Shown here: one piece after another, positions 1-8,824 of the stretch
How the letters are laid out: each line of letters opens with the position of its first letter
How positions within the stretch are numbered: the first letter of the stretch is position 1
DNA from: Pseudomonadota bacterium
Lineage (GTDB): Bacteria; Pseudomonadota; Gammaproteobacteria; Xanthomonadales; Xanthomonadaceae
Length of the DNA: 64,000 nt
Direction of reading: 5' to 3'
Assembly: GCA_018242485.1 (NCBI GenBank)
Contig: JAFEBV010000001.1
Coordinates: 95,233 to 159,232, forward strand
Program-made: the position numbers and the translations under genes
The notes under the pieces: model-generated
Databases searched by the model: none
Seen by the model: only the letters and a program-made list of their open reading frames with translations
What the model was told of the DNA's origin: nothing

Positions 1-73
1 ACAGGCCGCCGACGACGAACGCCAGCCGTGCGCTGGTCGAGCGCACGGCAAGCAGGGTTGCGAGCTTATTCAA
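1..73 (-). CDS. Sensor histidine kinase, N-terminal fragment (cut by window edge)
   Basis: The minus strand reads open from a TTG at 71-73 to the window edge, giving MNKLATLLAVRSTSARLAF and then a hydrophobic run. A short basic stretch (RSTSxRLAF) followed by the first membrane segment is typical of OmpR-partner kinases of the QseC/PhoQ type. It lies 56 bp downstream of an OmpR-family response regulator on the same strand, the usual regulator-kinase order. The ATG codons nearer to the regulator all run into stops within a few codons, so TTG is the only workable start; a weak AGGG lies about 9 nt upstream. Only 24 codons are visible, so the assignment rests mainly on context. Confidence 0.6.
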   Translation of the reverse strand, partial: MNKLATLLAVRSTSARLAFVVGGL

Positions 74-129
74 GCGCAGCCCTGTTCATGAGCGGCCTTA
101 TTCATGATCGATCCCATTCATGCGCGCCC

Positions 130-810
130 CTATTCACGCACGCCCAGCCGGTAACCCGCGCCGCGCACGGTGTGCAGCAGCGGGCGCGCGTGGCCACGAT
201 CGATCTTCTGCCGCAGGCGGCTGATGTGCACGTCGATGACGTTGGTCTGCGGGTCGAAATGGTAGTCCCACACCGCCTCCAGCAGCATGGTGCGGGTGAC
301 CACGCGCTCGGCCTGGCGCATCAGGTATTCGAGCAGGCGGAACTCGCGCGGCTGCAATTCGATGCTCTTGCCGGCGCGTTTGGCCTCACGGGTGAGCAGG
401 TTCAGCTCCAGATCGCCCACCCGCAATTCGGTGGTCTCGGCGCTGACGGTCTGGCGGCGGCGGCGCATGGAGTCGATGCGCGCCGACAGCTCCGCGTAGG
501 CGAAGGGCTTGACGAGGTAATCGTCGGCACCGGCACGCAGCCCTTCCACACGGTGCTCCACGTCGCCCAGCGCGGTCAGCACCAGCACCGGGGTCATGTT
601 GCCGGCACCGCGCAGGGTGCGCAGCACGGTCATCCCGTCCACCGCCGGCAGCATGCGGTCGAGGATGATGGCGTCGTAGGACTCGGTGGTCGCCAGAAAC
701 AAGCCGTCGCGGCCATTATCGGCCTGATCGATGGTGTGGCCATCCTCGCCCAGGCCCTTGGCGATGAAGGCGGCGGTATGGGGGTCGTCTTCGACGATGA
801 GAATGCGCAT
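130..810 (-). CDS. OmpR/PhoB-family response regulator
   Basis: 226 residues. The N-terminal receiver domain has the acidic pocket E7-D8-D9, phospho-acceptor D51 (ILDRMLP), T79 and K101 (LVKPF). From about residue 125 a winged-helix DNA-binding domain follows, with the typical QPREFRLLEYL, ISRLRQKI and VRGAGYRL motifs. The start is the ATG of MRILIVEDD, because upstream codons do not resemble a receiver domain. It would be phosphorylated by the kinase starting at 73 and control transcription. The nearest upstream gene is an Asr-like secreted protein on the same strand. The target genes cannot be read from the sequence. Confidence 0.93.
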   Translation of the reverse strand: MRILIVEDDPHTAAFIAKGLGEDGHTIDQADNGRDGLFLATTESYDAIILDRMLPAVDGMTVLRTLRGAGNMTPVLVLTALGDVEHRVEGLRAGADDYLVKPFAYAELSARIDSMRRRRQTVSAETTELRVGDLELNLLTREAKRAGKSIELQPREFRLLEYLMRQAERVVTRTMLLEAVWDYHFDPQTNVIDVHISRLRQKIDRGHARPLLHTVRGAGYRLGVRE

Positions 811-989
811 CCGTTCTCCTTGGGAAGCCCTGAACAATTCCATCCTGGAATCGCCAGCGCACGCCGCAGCCCGGCACACGTCCGCAATGCAGCTCACACG
901 AATCCATCGCTTTCGTGCTGGATTCATGGTCGGTCATCCGTGGCCGGCCGGAACCGCTGAATCCATCAGCGTTTCCTTTGCATCTCCCC

Positions 990-1023
990 AAAAGAATACC
1001 GCGCCGGCAAGCCGACGCGGTAT
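990..1023 (-). terminator. Rho-independent terminator of the Asr-like gene
   Basis: Arms ATACCGCG (996-1003) and CGCGGTAT (1016-1023) form a perfect 8-bp stem that continues inward with GC pairs around a small loop. Read on the minus strand the stem is followed by TTCTTTT. It lies about 50 bp past the stop of the gene ending at 1076, so it separates that gene from the response regulator. Confidence 0.75.
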
Positions 1024-1075
1024 GGATGTTGCGTGAAACGTGTCGGCTGCGTGCAGCGTGCAGCCGTTACCTCGA

Positions 1076-1309
1076 TTACATGCCCGAGGCGCTGGAGGCA
1101 GCCGAAGCGGCGTCGGAAGCGGCAGCCGCCTTCTTGGCGTGGTGGTGCTTCTTGGCGTGGTGCTTCTTGGCGTGGTGCTTGGCCGGGGCGGCCGAAGCGG
1201 CCGGGGCGGCGGCGGCGTCGGAAGCGGCGGCGGAAGCGGCCGGAGCCTGGGCGAAGGCAACGCCGGTCAGGGCGGTCAGGGCAACGGCGATCAGAGCGGA
1301 ACGGATCAT
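1076..1309 (-). CDS. Asr-like secreted His/Lys/Ala-rich small protein
   Basis: 77 residues. The N-terminus MIRSALIAVALTALTGVAFA is a clear Sec signal peptide with an AFA cleavage site. The mature part is Ala/Ser rich and holds a central HHAKK/HHHAKK repeat, with an acidic Ala/Ser tail. The start is set by a strong GGAG about 7 nt upstream. This layout (signal peptide, Ala/Pro region, His-Lys repeats) matches acid-shock protein Asr of enterobacteria, a periplasmic protein of acid adaptation; that link is by composition only and is my inference. A two-component system follows downstream, recalling RstAB control of asr in E. coli. Confidence 0.75.
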   Translation of the reverse strand: MIRSALIAVALTALTGVAFAQAPAASAAASDAAAAPAASAAPAKHHAKKHHAKKHHHAKKAAAASDAASAASSASGM

Positions 1310-1429
1310 GGGATATCTCCAGAAGGTAGGGTTGGTTTGCGAAGCCGCCAGGACATGCATGTCCATCCGGGCGTGGTGTCACGATGCACCCGCGGCATGC
1401 GCGGCGGGCTTGCCGGATCATGACGAAAA

Positions 1430-1459
1430 ATTTAACAGTCGTCGAGCCGGATATAACAA
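1430..1459 (-). promoter_or_regulatory. Candidate promoter of the Asr-like gene
   Basis: On the minus strand TTGTTA (1454-1459) and TTAAAT (1430-1435) are separated by 18 bp, in an AT-rich island between the trpE stop and the small gene. The long leader (over 100 nt) is noted. This is sequence resemblance only. Confidence 0.35.
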
Positions 1460-1492
1460 TCGCCTCTGATCCTTCCCGATGCGTGCGCCCGG

Positions 1493-2986
1493 TCACAATC
1501 CCTGCGCTGCCTGCGCCACTGCGCGGAACAGGGCGCGGCCCTTGTTCATGGTTTCCTCCCATTCCTTGCGCGGATCGGAGTCGTACACGATCCCCGCGCC
1601 GGCCTGCACATGCAGGCGGCCGTCGTGGATGACGGCGGTGCGGATCGCGATCGCGGTGTCGCCATCGCCCCACCAGCCGATGTACCCGATCGCGCCCGCA
1701 TAGATGTTGCGGCGGATCGGTTCGAGCTCACGGATCAGCTCCAGCGCGCGTATCTTCGGTGCCCCGCTCACCGTGCCCGCCGGGAACGCAGCCTTGAGCA
1801 CGTCGGCATAACTCAAACCTTCGCGCAGGGTGCCGGTGACCTCGCTGACGATATGCATCACATGCGAGTAGCGCTCGATCACGAACTGCTCGCCGACCTT
1901 CACGCTGCCCGGCACGCTCACCCGACCGACGTCGTTGCGCCCCAAGTCGATCAGCATCAGGTGCTCGGCGCGCTCCTTGGGATCGGCGAGCAACTCGGCT
2001 TCCAGCGCGGCATCTTCGGCAGGCGTTTTGCCGCGCGGACGGGTGCCGGCGATCGGGCGCACGGTCACCGTGCCCTGCCCAGCTTCGTCGTGGCTCAGGC
2101 GCACGAGGATCTCAGGCGATGAGCCGACCACCTGGGTGCCATCGAGGTCGAGGAAATACATGTACGGCGAGGGATTCAGCGCACGCAGGGCACGGTACAC
2201 ATCCACCGGGCGCGCGCGAAACGGCACCGACAGCCGCTGCGAGAGCACCACCTGGAACACCTCGCCGGCGCGGATCGCCTCCTGCGCCGCGCGCACCGCG
2301 TCCTGATAGCCCTGCTCGGTGAAGCCGGAGACGAAGTCCTCCTCGCGCAGCGCCGCAGGCGCGAGCACGTCCGGATAGCTGCGTCCGGAATGGCGCAGGC
2401 GATGCACGAGTTCGTCCAGGCGACGGCGCGCGCGCGCATACGCCTGCGGCTGCGCCGGGTCGGCGTGCACGATCAGGTACAGCCGCCCCTTGAGGTTGTC
2501 GAACACCGCGACTTCTTCCGACAGCATCAGCAGCGCGTCGGGCGAACCCAATGTGTCGGGCTTGCCGGCATCGACCGACAGCCGCGGCTCTATCCAGCCG
2601 ATGGTCTCGAAACCGAAATAACCGACCAGCCCGCCGGTGAAGGCCGGCAGGCCCGGGATACGCGGTACGCGGAACTGCGCGCGCAACGCCTCGACCTCGG
2701 CGTAAGGATCGGAGAGTTCGCGCGTTTCAATCAACTCGCCGTGCTCGCGTACCTCCAGCGCGTGGCCACGAAAGACGTAGGTGCGTCGCGCCGGCAGGCC
2801 GATGATCGAATAACGCCCCCAGGTTTCGCCGCCCTCGACCGATTCGAACAAATACGTGTGCGGGCCGTCGGCGAGTTTCAGATACACCGACAGCGGGGTG
2901 TCGAGGTCGGACAGCACCTCGCGCACCACCGGGATGCGGTTGTGACCGGCGGCAGCGAGGGCGTCGAAGGTGGGCTGGTCGATCAC
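1493..2986 (-). CDS. trpE: Anthranilate synthase component I
   Basis: 497 residues; converts chorismate to anthranilate with ammonia supplied by a TrpG partner that is not in this window. The N-terminal regulatory region carries the SVYLKL segment associated with tryptophan feedback. The C-terminal chorismate-binding domain has [44 protein letters not shown] and the terminal [11 protein letters not shown] motif. I place the start at GTG 2986, which overlaps the TGA of rpe by 4 bp (GTGA), so the two genes are translationally coupled; a second GTG at 2992 is an alternative. Length is normal for the family. Confidence 0.95.
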   Translation of the reverse strand: MIDQPTFDALAAAGHNRIPVVREVLSDLDTPLSVYLKLADGPHTYLFESVEGGETWGRYSIIGLPARRTYVFRGHALEVREHGELIETRELSDPYAEVEALRAQFRVPRIPGLPAFTGGLVGYFGFETIGWIEPRLSVDAGKPDTLGSPDALLMLSEEVAVFDNLKGRLYLIVHADPAQPQAYARARRRLDELVHRLRHSGRSYPDVLAPAALREEDFVSGFTEQGYQDAVRAAQEAIRAGEVFQVVLSQRLSVPFRARPVDVYRALRALNPSPYMYFLDLDGTQVVGSSPEILVRLSHDEAGQGTVTVRPIAGTRPRGKTPAEDAALEAELLADPKERAEHLMLIDLGRNDVGRVSVPGSVKVGEQFVIERYSHVMHIVSEVTGTLREGLSYADVLKAAFPAGTVSGAPKIRALELIRELEPIRRNIYAGAIGYIGWWGDGDTAIAIRTAVIHDGRLHVQAGAGIVYDSDPRKEWEETMNKGRALFRAVAQAAQGL

Positions 2987-3660
2987 GGGCACGATGCCGC
3001 AGTCACAGCCGCGCGCATCGCCGCGATCTCGGCGGCGTAGTCCTTCGCCCCGAAAATCGCCGATCCGGCGACGAACGTATCCGCGCCGGCGGCAGCGATC
3101 GCGCCGATGTTGTCGGCCTTCACCCCGCCATCGACTTCCAGCCGGATGTCGCGCCCGCTGGCGTCGATGCGCTGGCGCACACGGCGAATTTTTTCGAGTG
3201 CCATCGGGATGAAACTCTGCCCACCGAAGCCGGGGTTCACCGACATGATCAGCACGATGTCGAGTTTGTCGAGCACGAAGTCGAGATAGTCCAGCGGCGT
3301 GGCGGGATTGAACACCAGACCCGCCTTGCATCCCGAGTCCTTGATGAGTCCGATGGTGCGGTCGATGTGCTCGCTGGCTTCCGGGTGGAAGCTGATCGAA
3401 GTCGCGCCCGCCTTGGCGAAATCCGGGACGATGCGATCCACGGGTTTGACCATCAGGTGCACGTCGATCGGCGCGGTCACGCCATGCTTGCGCAGCGCCT
3501 CGCACAGCAGCGGGCCGATGGTGAGGTTGGGGACGTAGTGGTTGTCCATCACGTCGAAGTGGATCCAGTCCGCGCCGGCGCGCAGCACCGCGTTGACTTC
3601 ATCGCCGAGGCGGGCGAAATCGGCAGAGAGGATCGAGGGGGCGATGATGCAGTTCGACAT
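2983..3660 (-). CDS. rpe: Ribulose-phosphate 3-epimerase
   Basis: 225 residues, a single TIM barrel interconverting ribulose-5-phosphate and xylulose-5-phosphate in the pentose phosphate pathway. Visible signatures are [17 protein letters not shown] at the N-terminus, the metal-ligand segments HFDVMD and DVHLMV, the [12 protein letters not shown] loop and the phosphate-binding VDGGV and VAGSAIFG motifs. It overlaps trpE by 4 bp. The rpe-trp association is common in proteobacteria. No strong Shine-Dalgarno lies upstream, but no other start fits. Confidence 0.96.
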   Translation of the reverse strand: MSNCIIAPSILSADFARLGDEVNAVLRAGADWIHFDVMDNHYVPNLTIGPLLCEALRKHGVTAPIDVHLMVKPVDRIVPDFAKAGATSISFHPEASEHIDRTIGLIKDSGCKAGLVFNPATPLDYLDFVLDKLDIVLIMSVNPGFGGQSFIPMALEKIRRVRQRIDASGRDIRLEVDGGVKADNIGAIAAAGADTFVAGSAIFGAKDYAAEIAAMRAAVTAASCP

Positions 3661-3745
3661 GGGAGCGATCGCGGAAACGATGGAGAAACGCCAGCCATTC
3701 TAGCGTGCCAGTCCATGCGACCTGCGACGCTTGCTTGCATCTCGA

Positions 3746-3783
3746 TTCCCTCCCCTTCAAGGGGAGGGTCAGGGTGGGGATGG
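3746..3783. repeat. Dispersed palindromic repeat, family C
   Basis: CCCTCCCC-ttcaa-GGGGAGGG stem followed by a G-rich tail (GGTCAGGGTGGGG). The same design recurs at 11981, 12041 and, inside a gene, at 15998. It forms an inverted pair with the degenerate copy at 3813-3842. Confidence 0.8.
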
Positions 3784-3812
3784 TGTAGCGCGGCAGGGTG
3801 GATGCACCATTT

Positions 3813-3842
3813 CCATCCCGGCCTTCCCCCTTGAAGTGGAAG
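3813..3842. repeat. Degenerate family C repeat, inverted partner
   Basis: CCATCCCGGCCTTCCCCC with a decayed right arm, in opposite orientation to the copy at 3746. It closely resembles the repeat at 12041. The candidate -35 box of purC lies inside it. Confidence 0.55.
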
Positions 3843-3857
3843 TGGAACCGCTACAAT
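3831..3857 (+). promoter_or_regulatory. Candidate purC promoter
   Basis: TTGAAG (3831-3836), 15-bp spacer, TACAAT (3852-3857), about 26 bp before the purC start codon. The -10 is a good match; the spacer is short. The -35 box falls within the degenerate repeat. Confidence 0.45.
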
Positions 3858-3883
3858 GGCGGCCTTTTCTGCGGAACCCGTGC

Positions 3884-4780
3884 ATGGCCACCACCTTGTT
3901 GCAGTCCGACTTGCCCGGCCTGAATCTGATCCATCGCGGCAAGGTGCGCGATGTCTATGCCCTGCCCGGCAACGAACTGTTGATCGTCGCCAGCGACCGC
4001 CTGAGTGCGTTCGACGTGGTGCTGCCCGATCCGATCCCCGGCAAGGGCGAGATGCTCTGCCAGATCAGCAATTTCTGGTTCGGCCAGACCGCGCACCTGA
4101 TGCCCAACCACCTCACCGGCCGCAACGTCGCCGACGTGCTGCCGACCGGCACCGATGTCGCGCTGTACGCGAAGCGCGCGGTGGTAACGAAGAAACTCAA
4201 ACCCGTTCCGATCGAAGCGATCGCGCGCGGTTATCTGATCGGCAGTGGCTGGAAGGACTACCAGCGCACCGGCCGGGTGAGCGGCATCCACCTGCCCGAC
4301 GGGCTGCAACAGGCCGAACAACTGCCCGCACCGATTTTCACGCCATCGACCAAGGCCGCGGTCGGCGCACACGACGAGAACATCGACTTCGACGCGGTGG
4401 TGGCGAAGATCGGACCCGATCTGGCCGAGCAGGTGCGCGCGGCGACGCTGGCGATCTATCGTTACGCCGCCGACTACGCATCGCAACGCGGCATCATCAT
4501 CGCCGACACCAAGCTCGAGTTCGGCACCGACGAGAACGGCCGCTTGCTGGTGATGGACGAGATGCTCACGCCGGATTCCTCGCGCTTCTGGCCCGCCGAT
4601 ACCTATCAAATCGGCAGCAGCCCGCCCAGCTACGACAAGCAGTTCGTGCGCGATTATCTGGAAACGCTGGACTGGAACAAGACCGCGCCCGGCCCGCGCG
4701 TGCCCGCGCCCATCATCGAGGCCACCCGCGCCAAGTACGCCGAGGCGTTGCAGCGGCTGGCGGGGATCGAGGTGGCTTGA
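3884..4780 (+). CDS. purC: Phosphoribosylaminoimidazole-succinocarboxamide synthase
   Basis: 298 residues; joins CAIR and aspartate with ATP to form SAICAR in purine synthesis. Recognisable are [11 protein letters not shown] with the following [14 protein letters not shown] at the N-terminus (nucleotide binding), [30 protein letters not shown], and DTKLEFGTD with [13 protein letters not shown] in the C-terminal half. The length matches the roughly 300-residue class rather than the 240-residue E. coli form. The start ATG fits family N-termini; the frame is open further upstream but runs through the repeat. A 7-bp repeat follows the stop. Confidence 0.95.
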   Translation: MATTLLQSDLPGLNLIHRGKVRDVYALPGNELLIVASDRLSAFDVVLPDPIPGKGEMLCQISNFWFGQTAHLMPNHLTGRNVADVLPTGTDVALYAKRAVVTKKLKPVPIEAIARGYLIGSGWKDYQRTGRVSGIHLPDGLQQAEQLPAPIFTPSTKAAVGAHDENIDFDAVVAKIGPDLAEQVRAATLAIYRYAADYASQRGIIIADTKLEFGTDENGRLLVMDEMLTPDSSRFWPADTYQIGSSPPSYDKQFVRDYLETLDWNKTAPGPRVPAPIIEATRAKYAEALQRLAGIEVA

Positions 4781-4783
4781 ATC

Positions 4784-4815
4784 GTGATTGGTGATTGGTG
4801 AATCGTGAATCGTGA
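4784..4815. repeat. 7-bp tandem repeat (GTGATTG/GTGAATC)
   Basis: Two GTGATTG units, then two GTGAATC units and a partial one, filling the gap between purC and the convergent epimerase gene. The unit is related to the CGATTCA array at 19414. Confidence 0.85.
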
Positions 4816-4838
4816 GAAGCGTTTGTTCGCTCTGATTC

Positions 4839-5699
4839 TCAGATTCCGAACATCTCCGCTTCCGGCACGAACATCCGCGGCGCATAGCCGAAATCGCGTA
4901 ATGCATCACCGGTATCGAACACCAGATCGGCATCGAGGCGGTCGAGCATCGCCGGGTTGATCGCATCCACGAGGCTGAGTCCGCGTGCCGTGCGCAGAGC
5001 GGCATGGAACAAAGGTGCGGGCAACCGCAGCAAGCGTGGGCGTGGCGAGAGTGCGGCAAGCGTGCGCGCGATCATCGCATCGAAGGCTAGTGTCTCGCCG
5101 CCGGGAAGATCGTAGGCGCGACCATGCAGATCAGGGCGTGATGCCAGCGTGAACGCCGCGCGCGCCAGATCGTCGGCATGCACCGGCTGGCGCAGGCCGG
5201 CCGCACTGCGTGGCAGCACGAAGAATCCGCTGCGGCGGGCGAAGGCAGCGATGCGGCTGAGCGTGCGGTCGCGGCCGCGACCATAAATCATCGTCGGCCG
5301 CAGCACGCTGATGGCGCAGCCATGGCGTGAACCCACTGCGAACAGCGTTTCTTCGGCACGACGCAGGCGCTGCGCGAGGTCGCGTTCGCCGGCATCGGTG
5401 GATGCGGATTTGCTCGCGATGCTGGTCGAGCTGAGCGCGATCACGCGCGGTGCGAGCAGGCCGGCACGCTCGATCCAGCGCGCGAGGGCATCCAGCGGAC
5501 CGAGGCAGAAGATCACATCGAACGCATCCACCGGCAAGGCCGGCATCTCATCCAGCGCACCGACGATCCAGCGCAAGCCCTCGCGATCGACGCGCGGCTG
5601 CCGCGACAGCGCAAGGGTTTCCCAATCCGGCGCATGCAGCAGCGGCAGCAAACCGTCGCCGATCTGCCCACTGCCGCCGAAGATGAGGGCGCGCCGCAT
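4839..5699 (-). CDS. NAD(P)-dependent epimerase/dehydratase family protein
   Basis: 286 residues with an N-terminal Rossmann nucleotide site GGSGQIGDGLLP and the extended-SDR segments VIFCLGP, VIALSSTSIASK and LRPTMIYGRGRD (in which the usual YxxxK is not obvious), then RQPVHADDLARA. The substrate is unknown. It follows hmgA by only 18 bp on the same strand, so it is probably the last gene of the tyrosine-catabolic transcription unit, although no known step of that pathway needs such an enzyme. The lack of a clear catalytic Tyr-x3-Lys suggests an atypical member, perhaps NAD-binding without classical dehydrogenase chemistry. Confidence 0.8.
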   Translation of the reverse strand: MRRALIFGGSGQIGDGLLPLLHAPDWETLALSRQPRVDREGLRWIVGALDEMPALPVDAFDVIFCLGPLDALARWIERAGLLAPRVIALSSTSIASKSASTDAGERDLAQRLRRAEETLFAVGSRHGCAISVLRPTMIYGRGRDRTLSRIAAFARRSGFFVLPRSAAGLRQPVHADDLARAAFTLASRPDLHGRAYDLPGGETLAFDAMIARTLAALSPRPRLLRLPAPLFHAALRTARGLSLVDAINPAMLDRLDADLVFDTGDALRDFGYAPRMFVPEAEMFGI

Positions 5700-5717
5700 C
5701 GGCGCCTCGCCGCGTGC

Positions 5718-7019
5718 TCAGGCCGGCGGGCTGAAGTGCTTGCGCAGGCCCTGCCAGCACTCGATGTAGTGCTGCTGTCGCTCGGGTGCTGCCAGCGCCT
5801 GCGCGGTCGGATGGATCACCGCGCGGGTCTCGAACATGAAGGCCATGGTGTCGGCGACCACATCGGGTTTCGACAAGTCGGCACGACTGGCTTTCTCGAA
5901 GGTCGCCGCATCCGGGCCGTGGCCGGTCATGCAGTTGTGCAGCGAGCAGCCGCCGGGCAGGAAGCCTTCGGCCTTGGCGTCGTAGATGCCGTGCACGAGG
6001 CCCATGAACTCGCTGGCGATGTTGCGGTGGAACCACGGCGGGCGGAAGGTGTCCTGCGCCACCAGCCAGCGCGGCGGGAAGATCGCGAAGTCCACGTTGC
6101 TGGTGCCGGGAGTGTCGCTGGGCGAATGCAGGACGAGGAAGATCGACGGATCGGGATGGTCGTAGCTGATCGAGCCGATGGTGTTGAAACGGCGCAGGTC
6201 GTAGCGGCAGGGCGCGCAGTTGCCGTGCCATGCGACCACGTCCAGCGGGCTGTGATCCATCGCCGCACGCCACAGATGACCCTGGAACTTGGTGACGAGT
6301 TCGAACGCGCCATCGACATCTTCATACGCCGCGACCGGGAACTGGAAATCGCGCGGATTGGCCAGGCCGTTGGATCCGATCGGCCCCAGATCGGGCAGCT
6401 TGAAAGGCGCGCCGAAGTTCTCGCACACATAGCCGCGTGCATGCCCATCGGGCAAACCGACACGGAAACGGATGCCGCGCGGAATCAGCGCGATCTGCTG
6501 CGGCTCGACCTCCAGCACACCCAGTTCGGTGTCGATGCGCAGGCGGCCTTGCTGCGGCACGATCAGCAACTCGCCATCGGCATTGCAGAAAAATCGCGTC
6601 TGCATCGAACGATTGGCGGCATACAGATGGATGCCGATGCCCGACTGCGCCGCCGGCGAACCATTGCCGGCGACGGTGAACAGGCCATCGAAGAAATCGG
6701 TCGGCTGCGTGGGCAGCGGACGTGGATCCCAGCGCAGTTGCGCCGGCGTGGTGGGTTCATTGCCGAAACGGTTGTGGAAATGGGCCTGCGCGAAAGGCTC
6801 GAACTCGCCATGCACCGCCGCCGGACGGATGCGATACAGCCAACTGCGGCGATTGGCATGCCGCGGCGCGGTGAACGCGGTGCCGGTGAGCTGCTCGGCG
6901 TACAGGCCGTAGGGCGCGGCCTGCGGCGAGTTGCGTCCAACCGGCAAAGCGCCGGGAATGGCCTCGGTGGCGAACTCGTTGCCGAAGCCGGTCATGTAGG
7001 CGTCAGGGTGCATCGTCAT
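5718..7019 (-). CDS. hmgA: Homogentisate 1,2-dioxygenase
   Basis: 433 residues; cleaves the aromatic ring of homogentisate to maleylacetoacetate using Fe(II) and O2. The N-terminus [19 protein letters not shown] is the family signature. The iron-binding His and Glu are seen in [15 protein letters not shown] and the second His in [10 protein letters not shown] near the C-terminus. It lies 67 bp downstream of hppD on the same strand, consistent with sequential steps of tyrosine breakdown. An AGGA about 9 nt upstream supports the start. Maleylacetoacetate isomerase and fumarylacetoacetase are not in the window. Confidence 0.97.
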   Translation of the reverse strand: MTMHPDAYMTGFGNEFATEAIPGALPVGRNSPQAAPYGLYAEQLTGTAFTAPRHANRRSWLYRIRPAAVHGEFEPFAQAHFHNRFGNEPTTPAQLRWDPRPLPTQPTDFFDGLFTVAGNGSPAAQSGIGIHLYAANRSMQTRFFCNADGELLIVPQQGRLRIDTELGVLEVEPQQIALIPRGIRFRVGLPDGHARGYVCENFGAPFKLPDLGPIGSNGLANPRDFQFPVAAYEDVDGAFELVTKFQGHLWRAAMDHSPLDVVAWHGNCAPCRYDLRRFNTIGSISYDHPDPSIFLVLHSPSDTPGTSNVDFAIFPPRWLVAQDTFRPPWFHRNIASEFMGLVHGIYDAKAEGFLPGGCSLHNCMTGHGPDAATFEKASRADLSKPDVVADTMAFMFETRAVIHPTAQALAAPERQQHYIECWQGLRKHFSPPA

Positions 7020-7086
7020 CGCTCGGATTCCTGTTCAGGGTGGTTCGTTCAAAGCCCCTCCCACATCTGGGAGAAGGCTTTTGGCT

Positions 7087-8187
7087 TCACAACACCCCGC
7101 GCTTCATCTGGTCGCGTTCGATGCTCTCGAACAGAGCCTGGAAGTTGCCTTCGCCGAAACCCTCGTTGCCCTTGCGCTGGATGATCTCGAAGAAGATCGG
7201 TCCGAAGGCGTTCTGGGTGAAGATCTGCAGCAGCAGGCGCTTCTTGGTTTCCATGTCGGCGTCGATCAGGATGCTGTTGCGCGCCAGTCGCGGCACGTCC
7301 TCGCCGTGGTTGGGAATGCGCTGGTCGATCACCTCGAAATAGGTGGATGGCGTATCGAGGAACTTCACGCCCGCCGCGTGCATGGCTTCGACCGTCGCAT
7401 AGATGTCGTCGGTGAACAGGGCGATGTGCTGGATGCCCTCGCCCTTGTATTCGCGCAGGTATTCGTTGATCTGGCTCTTCTCGTCGGAGGACTCGTTGAG
7501 CGGGATGCGCACCACGCCGTCGGGCGCGGTCATCGCCTTGGACAGCAGGCCGGTCTTGGCGCCCTTGATGTCGAAGTAGCGGATCTCGCGGAAGTTGAAC
7601 AGCTGCTCGTAGTAGTTCGACCACTTGGCCATGTTGCCCACATACAGATTGTGGGTGAGGTGGTCGATGAAGGTCATGCCGAAGCCGCGCGGGTGCTGAT
7701 CCACGCCCGGCAGCGGCAGGTAGTCGGCGTACAGGTCGGCGCGCGCGTCGTCGATCAGGTACAGCATGCAGTCGCCGATGCCCTTGATGGTCGGTGTACT
7801 CACCGCGCCGGTGTCGGCCTTGTGGTCGATCTGCGCGCCGCCGTGCGCCAGCACATGCTTCAACACTTGCGCGGTCGGCTGGCGGAAGCGGATCGCGAAA
7901 CCGCAGGCGGAGGGGCCGTGCTGGGCGGCGAAATCGCTGGCGAAGGAATCGGTGCTCTCATTGAGCAGGAAGTTGATCGCGCCCTGCCGGAACAGGGTGA
8001 TCGGGCGATCCTTGTGGCGGGCGATCGCGGTGAACCCCATGCCCTCCAGATACGCACGCATGCGCGCACCCTCGCCTGCCGGCGCGGCGAACTCGACGAA
8101 CTCGAAGCCGTGGATTCCCATCGGGTTGTCGAAGGTGGTCGGCTGCATGCCGAGGTTGGGCTGGGTCTGGATCGCCTGTGCGTTCAT
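7087..8187 (-). CDS. hppD: 4-hydroxyphenylpyruvate dioxygenase
   Basis: 366 residues, two vicinal-oxygen-chelate repeats; converts 4-hydroxyphenylpyruvate to homogentisate. The ferrous ligands are visible as His in FIDHLTHNLY, His in IQHIALFTDDI and Glu in PIFFEIIQRKG, followed by the family C-terminal GFGEGNFQALFESIERDQ. It is the first gene of an operon with hmgA and is divergent from a MarR-type gene. A promoter with a dyad in its spacer lies directly upstream (8224-8252), suggesting repression released when tyrosine catabolites accumulate. Confidence 0.97.
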   Translation of the reverse strand: MNAQAIQTQPNLGMQPTTFDNPMGIHGFEFVEFAAPAGEGARMRAYLEGMGFTAIARHKDRPITLFRQGAINFLLNESTDSFASDFAAQHGPSACGFAIRFRQPTAQVLKHVLAHGGAQIDHKADTGAVSTPTIKGIGDCMLYLIDDARADLYADYLPLPGVDQHPRGFGMTFIDHLTHNLYVGNMAKWSNYYEQLFNFREIRYFDIKGAKTGLLSKAMTAPDGVVRIPLNESSDEKSQINEYLREYKGEGIQHIALFTDDIYATVEAMHAAGVKFLDTPSTYFEVIDQRIPNHGEDVPRLARNSILIDADMETKKRLLLQIFTQNAFGPIFFEIIQRKGNEGFGEGNFQALFESIERDQMKRGVL

Positions 8188-8223
8188 GGGGTGCTCGCGG
8201 CGCTTGCGGAGGATGGAGTCGGA

Positions 8224-8252
8224 ATGATAGTTTCATTTGCAACCATTCGCAA
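8224..8252 (-). promoter_or_regulatory. hppD promoter with embedded MarR-type operator
   Basis: On the minus strand TTGCGA (8247-8252) and TATCAT (8224-8229) are separated by exactly 17 bp. Between them is an imperfect palindrome, plus-strand ATAGTT (8227-8232), 8 bp, AACCAT (8241-8246), one mismatch between arms. A regulator bound there would block RNA polymerase. The divergent MarR gene is the obvious candidate; the binding is inferred. Confidence 0.65.
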
Positions 8253-8319
8253 GACGCACCGCGCCGTATGCCGCGGGCGGCAGGTCACCGTCGCCATCAC
8301 GCAACCAACCCCATCCGCC

Positions 8320-8787
8320 ATGAACCGCCCCGACCCACCCGCGCACGCCGTGCTCGAACTCGACCGCTTCCTGCCCTATCGGCTGTCGGTACTGTCCAAC
8401 CGCATCAGCCAGGACATCGCGCGCCTGTATGCGCAACGCTTTGCGCTGGGGGTGACCGAATGGCGGATATTGGCAGTGCTTGGGCGCTACCCGGAACTGT
8501 CGGCCAGCGAAGTGGCCGAACGCACCGCGATGGACAAGGTCGCGGTCAGCCGCGCGGTGGCGCGCTTGCTGCACGATGGCCGCCTGAAGCGGCGCATCCA
8601 CGGCAACGACCGCCGCCGTTCGGTGCTCACGCTCTCGGCCAAGGGCTACCGGATCTACGACGAAGTCGCGCCGCTGGCGCTGCAACTCGAACGCGACCTG
8701 TTGGCCAGCCTGAGCGCGGATGAGCGTCACATGCTCACACGCATCCTCGATCGGCTGGATGAAGCCGAGACGGCGCGCGCGGGCTGA
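8320..8787 (+). CDS. MarR-family transcriptional regulator, probable tyrosine-catabolism repressor
   Basis: 155 residues. The winged-helix core includes LSNRISQDIARLYAQRF, then TEWRILAVLGRYPELSASEVAERTAMDKVAVSRAVARLL (recognition region) and the wing GNDRRRSVLTLSAKG. The start ATG gives a normal MarR length; the frame is open further upstream only as antisense to hppD. It is divergent from hppD-hmgA and shares the 130-bp intergenic region holding a 20-bp dyad. By analogy with MarR proteins controlling hpd/hmg genes in other proteobacteria, homogentisate or a related aromatic is a likely ligand (inference). Confidence 0.9.
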   Translation: MNRPDPPAHAVLELDRFLPYRLSVLSNRISQDIARLYAQRFALGVTEWRILAVLGRYPELSASEVAERTAMDKVAVSRAVARLLHDGRLKRRIHGNDRRRSVLTLSAKGYRIYDEVAPLALQLERDLLASLSADERHMLTRILDRLDEAETARAG

Positions 8788-8824
8788 GCCGCGACGCGCG
8801 GGTTTCGACTTGATCGGCTACGGC

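Noticed and set aside
28..960. Plus-strand gene opposite the response regulator
   Set aside because: Antisense to an intact OmpR-family regulator with all conserved residues.
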